NCBI GenBank assembly: GCA_031268395.1
Contig: JAIRXI010000305.1
Location: 1-8,224 of the forward strand
Reading direction: 5' to 3'
From: Tannerella sp.
Lineage (GTDB): Bacteria > Bacteroidota > Bacteroidia > Bacteroidales > Tannerellaceae
DNA length: 8,224 nucleotides
Part shown: piece after piece, positions 1-5,536 of the stretch
Layout of the letters: every line of letters begins with the position of its first letter
Numbering within the stretch: position 1 is the stretch's first letter
The notes under the pieces: generated by a model
The model's input: the letters and a program-made list of their open reading frames with translations, nothing else
Database searches by the model: none
Told to the model about the DNA's origin: nothing
Made by a program: the position numbers and the translations under genes

Positions 1-71
1 AGCCCCTGTGCAAACAGTGAAATGCTGCCTGCCACGCAGAGCAGACTTGAAAGCAACAGTTTTTTGTTCAT
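1..71 (-). CDS. N-terminus of a secreted protein (truncated by window edge)
   Basis: Reading the minus strand from the ATG at 71 gives 23 complete codons before the window ends: a Met-Asn-Lys-Lys start, a hydrophobic stretch rich in Leu and Ser, then Ser-Leu-Phe-Ala-Gln-Gly. This is a typical Bacteroidetes signal peptide; a signal peptidase I cut after the Ala of Phe-Ala-Gln is likely. Cys12 lies within the hydrophobic core and is not at a convincing lipobox, so a lipoprotein is less likely. The start lies 74 bases after the GH95 stop codon, on the same strand, with no obvious terminator or Bacteroides-type promoter between, so it is probably a later gene of the same operon. Position suggests another glycan-degrading or glycan-binding protein, but the visible residues give no function. 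Confidence 0.7.
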   Translation of the reverse strand, partial: MNKKLLLSSLLCVAGSISLFAQG

Positions 72-105
72 AAGACGTTTGGAATTTATAGTGAATAACC
101 GTTCG

Positions 106-124
106 CTGTTTATATACTGTTTAT
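106..124. repeat. 8-bp direct repeat, one helical turn apart, before the last gene
   Basis: The octamer CTGTTTAT occurs at 106-113 and again at 117-124 on the plus strand, an 11-base period close to one turn of DNA. It lies in the 74-base gap between the GH95 stop and the start of the downstream secreted protein. Same-face tandem half-sites of this kind can be bound by a regulator, but in an AT-rich spacer two copies could arise by chance. No exact TAnnTTTG promoter box was found in this gap. Confidence 0.3.
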
Positions 125-145
125 CTTAGGAGCTGCCTTTTGTTG

Positions 146-2755
146 CTATCTGTTCCGCATTTCAATCTCATACGTTTTCCCCTTCTCCGTCATAAAGTCG
201 ACCGTATGCCAGTTTCCTGCGGGGAGTTCCGTCAGCGTGGCGCCGCCCGGGATCTGCGGTTTCCCGGGATCGATGAAGCCGAACAGCGGATTCGGGTTTG
301 CCCCCTGCGCCTCCCTTATCTGCACGTTTCGCGCCGAAACGGGTACGGATGCACGCAAACGGCAATTGCCCCCCAGCGACGAGGTGATACGGGCTTTCGA
401 GAGCTGTCCGTTTTCCCATTCGAGGTCGACGGTGAACCCGCCGCGCGTTTTCAGTCCGGTGACTTTCCCGTCGGGCCAGGCCGACGGCAATGCCGGCAGC
501 AAATGGATAAACCCTGCATGGCTCTGGAGCAGCATTTCCGCCACGCCTGCCGTAAAGCCGAAATTGGCGTCTATCTGGTACGCACCCGATTCCCACAAAT
601 TGGGATGCAGGTTTCCGCTTTTCCTGTTTTCTCCGTTCCCGCAAAACGGGGGCGTCAATAACGTTCGCACAAAATGATACGCCTGCTCTCCGTCCAGCAG
701 CCTGGCCCATATATTCATCCGCCATGCGCCCGACCATCCTCCGCCTCCGTTTCTTGTTTCCATCGTCCGGCGTACGGCACGGAACAGTTCCGGTGTATGG
801 TCGAAGGTTATCTGATTGCCGGGATAGAACACATATACGTGCGACAAATGCCGGTGTGTCGGTTCCGGCTCTTCAAAATCCTGCTGCCATTCCTGCAGCT
901 GCCCCTGCGCGCCGATGCGATAAGGTAACAGTTTCGACAGTTTATCCTGCAATACTTTCCGAAATGCCGGATCGACGGCCAGCGTTTCGGAGGCCTCCGC
1001 CGTCCGGGTAAAGAGTTCGCGGATCATGGCCATGTCCATCGTCCCGCCCATACCGACGGAAGCCGTTTTGCCCTCTTTTGTATAGAAGGTGTTTTCGGGC
1101 GAGGTGCTGACCGGCGTTACCAGAAATCCTTCGCCGTTGTCTACGAGCCAGTCGACATAAAATTCCGCCGCGCCTTTCATCAGAGGGTAGGCTTCGTTGC
1201 GCAGAAACAGGGTGTCGCCGGAAAAGAGGTAATGTTCCCACAAATGACTGCACAGCCACGGCCCGACCATGGGCCAGTAGGAGGCCATCGGATGGCCGTC
1301 GTTCGGAAAGGTCTCACGCCAGATAGCCACATTGTGATGTCCCACCCAGCCTTTGCGGTGATACATGCCGGCTGCCGTTTCGGCCCCCGTAACCGCTATT
1401 TCTTTAACCATCCGGAAGAGTGGCTGCTGACACTCGGAAAGGTTGGTCAGTTCGGCCGGCCAGTAGTTCATTTCGGTATTGATATTTATCGTGTAGGCGC
1501 CGTTCCAGGGAGGGATCACCTGGTCGTTCCAGATCCCCTGCAGGTTCAGCGGCTGACCGCCGGGACGCGAACCGCTGATCATCAGGTAGCGGCCATACTG
1601 AAATACGAGTGCAGCCAGGCCGCCGTCGGGCGTTTCTGCATTCCGGCAGATGCGTTCGTCCGTCGGCAGTGCAGACTGTTCCGGCGTAACGGGCAGTTCA
1701 AGGGACACGCGATGGAACAGCGAGCGGTAATCGTCCACATGCCTTGTTTTTAATTTCTCATAGGATAGGCCCTCCACGCGGTGCAGCGTTTCTTCGGCGA
1801 TCCCGACCGCATCGGCGCCTTCGCGCGAGGGGCTTTTGTCGAATCCGTTGAAACTGGTGGCCGAAGAGAGGACGAGTATGATTTCGTCCGTATCGAAGAT
1901 GCGCAGTCCCTGATCGGTCGCGATCATTTTCGCACCGGGCGCGATGGCTTTCACGCGGGTTTCAAAAAAGGTACCCTTGCCGTCTATTTCATCGCCATAC
2001 AGCACCTGTTTGTCAAACCTGCGGCTTCCGTCGGGGTTGAACAGTTCGGGATGCCTGTCCTGAAAGCCCCACTTCTCAAGCTGTTCCAGCGTGCGCCGTT
2101 CGGCATATCCGGGCGCCTGTCCGCTCATGGAGATCCGGCCTTCGGGCGAGACCTTCTGTGTGGCGGTCGGATGAACGGACGAAAGCGAAGTGATGATGTC
2201 CAGTCCGTTCTTTCGGTCGCTGCGCAGGCGCATGACAATGACGTCGTCCGGGTGCGAAGCAAACAGTTCCCGCGTATAGCCCGTGCCGTTTTGTGCATAA
2301 CTGATACGGTGAACCGCATTGGCGATGTCCAGTTCACGCCTGTAACCGGTGATCTCGCCCTCCGCATTGCTCCGGATATGCCAGTCTCCCAGCGGCTGAT
2401 AATTCTGATGCAGGCGCCCCATCCAGTTTTTCAGCAGGAAGTCGGTGGCTTCCGCATATTTTTCCGCACGCAGCATGGCAACAACTTCGTCATACGTTTT
2501 TGTAAGATCCAGGTCTTTCCATGCGGTCGAAGGCTCTCCGCTGTAGAGTGTGTTGTCGTTCAGTTGCAGCAGTTCGTCGTCCGGTTGCCCGTAGATCATG
2601 GCGCCCAGGTGTCCGTTGCCGACCGGCAGCGCTTCGTACCAGCCGGATGCGGGCTGATTATACCAGACGGACAGCGGCGTCTTTTCTTCCCGGACGCAAC
2701 CGGAAAGAAGCAGCAGCACAGCGCTGCCATACCATATAAGGTCTCTTTTTCTCAT
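146..2755 (-). CDS. GH95 exo-glycosidase lipoprotein, likely alpha-L-galactosidase/fucosidase
   Basis: This 869-residue protein matches GH95, inverting enzymes that release terminal alpha-linked L-fucose or L-galactose. A lipoprotein signal ends in Leu-Ser-Gly-Cys20, and acids at 23-24 hint at surface export. The N-terminal beta-sandwich has the family block around 42-56 (ALPVGNG, then GAMIYG). The (alpha/alpha)6 barrel spans roughly 330-735 and the C-terminal beta domain follows. Catalytic residues by family pattern are Glu554 (SPENTF) as acid, and Asp729 (QIDAN) with Asn424 and Asn426 (TININ) for the base side. Two residues before Asn424, Thr422 replaces the His of the fucosidase AfcA; Thr is found there in the characterised GH95 alpha-L-galactosidase, so I favour L-galactose, though fucosidase remains possible. 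The usual HPPF before QIDGN is altered ([11 protein letters not shown]). The gene is intact and starts 15 bases after the DUF3990 stop with only a weak purine-rich ribosome binding site (AGAAAGAAAG), so it probably shares that transcript. Confidence 0.93.
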   Translation of the reverse strand: MRKRDLIWYGSAVLLLLSGCVREEKTPLSVWYNQPASGWYEALPVGNGHLGAMIYGQPDDELLQLNDNTLYSGEPSTAWKDLDLTKTYDEVVAMLRAEKYAEATDFLLKNWMGRLHQNYQPLGDWHIRSNAEGEITGYRRELDIANAVHRISYAQNGTGYTRELFASHPDDVIVMRLRSDRKNGLDIITSLSSVHPTATQKVSPEGRISMSGQAPGYAERRTLEQLEKWGFQDRHPELFNPDGSRRFDKQVLYGDEIDGKGTFFETRVKAIAPGAKMIATDQGLRIFDTDEIILVLSSATSFNGFDKSPSREGADAVGIAEETLHRVEGLSYEKLKTRHVDDYRSLFHRVSLELPVTPEQSALPTDERICRNAETPDGGLAALVFQYGRYLMISGSRPGGQPLNLQGIWNDQVIPPWNGAYTININTEMNYWPAELTNLSECQQPLFRMVKEIAVTGAETAAGMYHRKGWVGHHNVAIWRETFPNDGHPMASYWPMVGPWLCSHLWEHYLFSGDTLFLRNEAYPLMKGAAEFYVDWLVDNGEGFLVTPVSTSPENTFYTKEGKTASVGMGGTMDMAMIRELFTRTAEASETLAVDPAFRKVLQDKLSKLLPYRIGAQGQLQEWQQDFEEPEPTHRHLSHVYVFYPGNQITFDHTPELFRAVRRTMETRNGGGGWSGAWRMNIWARLLDGEQAYHFVRTLLTPPFCGNGENRKSGNLHPNLWESGAYQIDANFGFTAGVAEMLLQSHAGFIHLLPALPSAWPDGKVTGLKTRGGFTVDLEWENGQLSKARITSSLGGNCRLRASVPVSARNVQIREAQGANPNPLFGFIDPGKPQIPGGATLTELPAGNWHTVDFMTEKGKTYEIEMRNR

Positions 2756-2770
2756 AACTTTCTTTCTGTT

Positions 2771-3448
2771 TTAAAATTGCAATTCTTTTTTGAGATCATC
2801 AAAAATCTCTCTCCATCTTTTTTCGTAATTTTTCGTGGAAATATCTGTCAGCAAAGCATAAGTAGAGGAATTATAGAAAAGGTCTGCAGCGACCGTTTCG
2901 GAAAGATCACATTCGGCAACAAGGGCTTCCACTATATGTTCACTCGTTTCTTCAATGCGCGTAACGCCGCAAAAATCGGTCTGTTCAAGCATAAGTAACG
3001 ATTTGAAAGTACAGAAGCATATTTGATGCGTAGGCGCGTGATAACGCAATTCGTCGAGAAAATCTTTTTTGGTTATATCGCCACGCAGATAAGCGTCAAT
3101 GCGTGCCGTGACTTTGTCGTCAGCAACAGGCCCCTCCACAATGTCGTAATCATGAGCAGGAATGGGCGAATCGAAATTCCGGTTGAGCACGACAAAATCC
3201 AGCCATGCTTCGCTGTAATCATCAAACCGTAATGTCCTGTATTTTTTATCCGCAAAAGCGCTTTCAAAAAAGGTAAACTCAGTCACTGTGCCATTCACAT
3301 GAAACTTTCGCCCCATGCGGTTTGCCCATGTAACAGCCTGTTTGCGAATCCCGGTGACATAAAATCCCTGTCCGAAATCTTTGCGGGGTTCGCACTTGCT
3401 TAAATCAATCCCGTCGATTTTAAGGTAGCTGCCATGATACACTTTCAT
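2771..3448 (-). CDS. DUF3990 protein, putative PARP-like ADP-ribosyltransferase
   Basis: A 225-residue soluble protein with no signal peptide, placed in DUF3990, a family of the ADP-ribosyltransferase superfamily. It begins with YHGS (His5), continues with DFGQGFYVT at 24-32 (Tyr30) and a following helix holding Gln37-Ala38 and Trp41-Ala42. This is the H...Y arrangement of PARP and diphtheria-toxin-like enzymes that bind NAD. Other family blocks are DIVEGPVADD at 102-111 and HQICF at 141-145. The third (Glu) catalytic position could not be assigned with confidence. Residues from about 168 on form a mainly helical extension including SSTYALLTD near 194-202, which looks like an added domain. 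The ATG directly abuts the stop of the DUF3791 gene (TAAATG), implying translational coupling. The sampled GC content is about 30-50%, lower than that of the surrounding PUL genes, suggesting acquisition by transfer. Substrate and biological role are unknown; a toxin or defence role is inferred from fold and pairing only. Confidence 0.85.
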   Translation of the reverse strand: MKVYHGSYLKIDGIDLSKCEPRKDFGQGFYVTGIRKQAVTWANRMGRKFHVNGTVTEFTFFESAFADKKYRTLRFDDYSEAWLDFVVLNRNFDSPIPAHDYDIVEGPVADDKVTARIDAYLRGDITKKDFLDELRYHAPTHQICFCTFKSLLMLEQTDFCGVTRIEETSEHIVEALVAECDLSETVAADLFYNSSTYALLTDISTKNYEKRWREIFDDLKKELQF

Positions 3449-3697
3449 TTATCTCAATCCTCCGTTTTCGTAACATACTTCGTACAAATCCTGCAAGGCG
3501 TAAAACTTATTGTCGGTATGCAGCGCCCACCAGTGGTCATACAGATAATCAAGCCCGCCATATTTTTTCAGATACCGGTAAGCTTCCGGCATTGGCATCT
3601 TGTATGCCAGCGCAAACTCCGTGATGATGTACGTGATGAAACTGATTTTGTTGCTTGCTTCCCTGTCCAAAGTCTTTTCCGCAATTACTTTTTCCAT
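3449..3697 (-). CDS. DUF3791 small protein, partner of DUF3990
   Basis: An 82-residue, mostly helical cytoplasmic protein matching the DUF3791 family. A hydrophobic helix near 20-34 is followed by YRYLKKYGGLDYL at 40-52, then HWWALHT at 55-61, and the tail has CYENGG at 75-80. The family is uncharacterised; its members are often encoded next to DUF3990 genes, as here. Its stop codon touches the start codon of the DUF3990 gene, which fits a protein made in step with its partner. By position (small, first, coupled) it could be an antitoxin or a substrate adaptor, but no DNA-binding helix-turn-helix is visible. An exact Bacteroides -7 box sits 27 bases upstream of the ATG. The ribosome binding region is simply A/T-rich, as is common in Bacteroidetes. 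Confidence 0.85.
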   Translation of the reverse strand: MEKVIAEKTLDREASNKISFITYIITEFALAYKMPMPEAYRYLKKYGGLDYLYDHWWALHTDNKFYALQDLYEVCYENGGLR

Positions 3698-3723
3698 TTT
3701 ATAATCATTGCATTAATTGTGTA

Positions 3724-3731
3724 CAAAGATA
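3724..3731 (-). promoter_or_regulatory. Bacteroides-type -7 promoter box for the DUF3791-DUF3990 genes
   Basis: On the minus strand the sequence is TATCTTTG, an exact match to the TAnnTTTG box recognised by the Bacteroidetes primary sigma factor. A TTTG at 3749-3746 could be the -33 element, but the 14-base spacing is shorter than the usual 19 or so. Transcription would begin around 3717, giving a leader of about 20 bases before the DUF3791 ATG. The box lies just after the susD terminator, so it is well placed to start a separate transcript. An eight-base motif with two free positions can occur by chance in AT-rich DNA. Confidence 0.5.
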
Positions 3732-3746
3732 TATTTTTTTCTCATC

Positions 3747-3804
3747 AAAAAGCGGATTATGCAAAAGGGGACTGAAAAGTTTCCGGTTCTTTCGCATAAT
3801 CCGC
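3747..3804 (-). terminator. Intrinsic terminator after susD
   Basis: Perfect 11-base inverted repeat: GCGGATTATGC at 3752-3762 and GCATAATCCGC at 3794-3804. After one mismatch the stem continues with four more pairs (3764-3767 with 3789-3792) and possible G-U pairs. On the minus strand the hairpin begins 7 bases after the susD stop codon and ends in TTTTT (3751-3747), so it is oriented to end the susCD transcript. No T-run follows on the plus strand, so it is not a good two-way terminator. The loop is larger than in textbook cases, so a partial terminator or an mRNA 3'-end stabilising hairpin is also possible. Confidence 0.7.
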
Positions 3805-3811
3805 CTAAGGA

Positions 3812-5524
3812 TCAGTTTGTATACCCCGGATTCTGTTCCATGACGGCATCAATATTCCGCTCAATCTCCGCGAAGGGGATCGGCCAGAGGTTGTGATAGT
3901 CCTGTATGGACGTCCCGGTCGATTCGTAGATCCGTCCTGCCAGGCCGGTATACGTGACGTTGTACTTGCGCGTCCGGTCAACCAGTTTGCCCAGGCGGCA
4001 CAGCGTCACCATGCGCATTTCCTCGTAGTACAGTTCCCGCAGCCGTTCGTCCAGCAGATAGTCAATGTCCACTTCGGAAGGATCGACCGGCGCGGCCTGC
4101 GCGCGTGCCCGCACCGTGTTGATGTCGGCTGCCGCCGCGTTCCGGTCATTCTTCCCCAGATGGGCCTCCGCACGTAACAAATAAGTCTCGGCCAGCCGGC
4201 ACATATACTGGTCGCGGAAGGAGTTGTTGGCGCTGGCCGTCACTACATGCTCGCCGAACGCCGTCAACACAGGACTCCCGTTGGCGTCTCTCACGTAAAA
4301 ATCTTCCGGAATATCACCCATGACTTTCGTCATGACGAACGGGAACCATTGCCTGACGGGGTCGGCCTGCACGGAATAGCCGTCGGCCACGAACCATTTC
4401 CCGAAGGCGGGCGAAGCTTCGTTTTCGATCCGGAAATCGCGTATGATATTGTGTTCCGAGATACGCATGTCACTGGCATCGCCTTCCCATATCCCGTAAA
4501 TCACATGCAACGTCGGCTGCATCCAGGCAACGCTCCGGCCACCCTTTTCGGCCGTCAGCTGGAACGCTGTGACGGTGACGTCGCCTTCCGTCACAGTGAT
4601 GTTCTGATAGAAGGGATTCATCTTCCAGGGCCACATGTCGCCTCCCGTGGATGCCGGGTTCAGATAATCGTACTGCACGGCCCAGAGCGTTTCGCGGTTA
4701 CCCGAACTGCGATTGATGTTGCCCGTTTTGAAGAGGTCGGAATAGGCGTCGCCCGGCTGGTCGAGTTTCGTGCCGAAACGCCCGGTCATCAGCTGCACGG
4801 CCGGATAGTCGATCACGTCGGTGGCCGTACTGATGGCGCGGTCGTAGTCGCCCAGCGAAATGCAGATTTCCGCCAGCAGGTGCTGTGCCATCTGTTTGGA
4901 AATCTTCCCGTCCTTTACGGCGTCGATGTTGCCCAGCAGCGGAACGGCTTCTTCCAAGTCGTTTTTCGCCTGCGTATACGTTTCTTCGCGGGTAGTCCTG
5001 ACGAAATCGCGGCGCGGCGCCGTAATTTCTTCCGTCACCAGCGGCACGCCGCCAAACAGGTTGGCCAGCATCCGGTACCCAAAGGCGCGGAAAAACAGCG
5101 CCTCGCCCCGCATCACGTTTTTATCGGCGTCCGGTATGTCGGCGTTCCCGATGCGCGTCAGGATCAGGTTCGCCTGATTGACGATGCCGTACAGTTTGTT
5201 CCACAGGTCCCTTACCATTCCGTTGCTCGGAATCATGGTAGCCGAATAGGTGTTCAGTCTGGCTACGTCGGCCGAGCAAAACCCGAGGTCGGTACCGTGG
5301 AAAAGGGAAAACATATCATCTCCGGTAGAATAAAAAATCATGTCTCCCGGTCTTTTGTACAGTATGTTGACTGCCGCCTGGAAATCGGAAGCCGTCACCA
5401 GTGAATTTTCCGCCGTATAGATGGCCAGCGGCTTTTCTTCCAGGAATTTGTTTTCGTCGCAGGATGCAAGGGCAAACAGTGCAGCCAGCATAAACATCCC
5501 TGCCGTTCTAAAAATTGTCTTCAT
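3812..5524 (-). CDS. susD-like: SusD/RagB-family surface glycan-binding lipoprotein
   Basis: This 570-residue protein is the SusD-type partner of the transporter encoded just upstream. SusD proteins sit as a lid on the SusC barrel at the cell surface and capture oligosaccharides. A signal peptide ends in the lipobox Ala-Leu-Ala-Ser-Cys22, followed by Asp-Glu-Asn, the acidic start that sends Bacteroidetes lipoproteins to the outer surface. The N-terminal RagB/SusD region with its tetratricopeptide-like helices includes the DLWNKLYGIVNQAN block near 106-119. A further helical repeat lies near 206-240 (AEICISLGDYDRAI), and the C-terminal SusD domain has AETYLLRAEA near 446-455. The protein closes with LWPIPFAEIERN and EQNPGY, the family signature. 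Length is normal and the gene is intact. It begins 12 bases after the SusC stop, so the two are co-transcribed. The ligand cannot be read from sequence; the nearby GH95 gene suggests a glycan decorated with L-fucose or L-galactose. Confidence 0.95.
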   Translation of the reverse strand: MKTIFRTAGMFMLAALFALASCDENKFLEEKPLAIYTAENSLVTASDFQAAVNILYKRPGDMIFYSTGDDMFSLFHGTDLGFCSADVARLNTYSATMIPSNGMVRDLWNKLYGIVNQANLILTRIGNADIPDADKNVMRGEALFFRAFGYRMLANLFGGVPLVTEEITAPRRDFVRTTREETYTQAKNDLEEAVPLLGNIDAVKDGKISKQMAQHLLAEICISLGDYDRAISTATDVIDYPAVQLMTGRFGTKLDQPGDAYSDLFKTGNINRSSGNRETLWAVQYDYLNPASTGGDMWPWKMNPFYQNITVTEGDVTVTAFQLTAEKGGRSVAWMQPTLHVIYGIWEGDASDMRISEHNIIRDFRIENEASPAFGKWFVADGYSVQADPVRQWFPFVMTKVMGDIPEDFYVRDANGSPVLTAFGEHVVTASANNSFRDQYMCRLAETYLLRAEAHLGKNDRNAAAADINTVRARAQAAPVDPSEVDIDYLLDERLRELYYEEMRMVTLCRLGKLVDRTRKYNVTYTGLAGRIYESTGTSIQDYHNLWPIPFAEIERNIDAVMEQNPGYTN

Positions 5525-5536
5525 ATTTCTCGCGTT

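Noticed and set aside
1781..2998. Long plus-strand open frame of 405 codons
   Set aside because: It lies antisense to the GH95 and DUF3990 genes, crosses the boundary between them, and its translation shows no family motif; it is a by-product of GC-rich codon usage.
3752..3804. Inverted repeat as the end of an insertion sequence or a recombination site
   Set aside because: Both arms form one hairpin directly after a stop codon with a T-run on the transcribed side, and no second copy or transposase is present; a terminator explains it better.
4247..5404. Plus-strand open frame of 385 codons opposite susD
   Set aside because: It is the antisense shadow of a well-supported SusD gene, with no recognisable domain or start signal.
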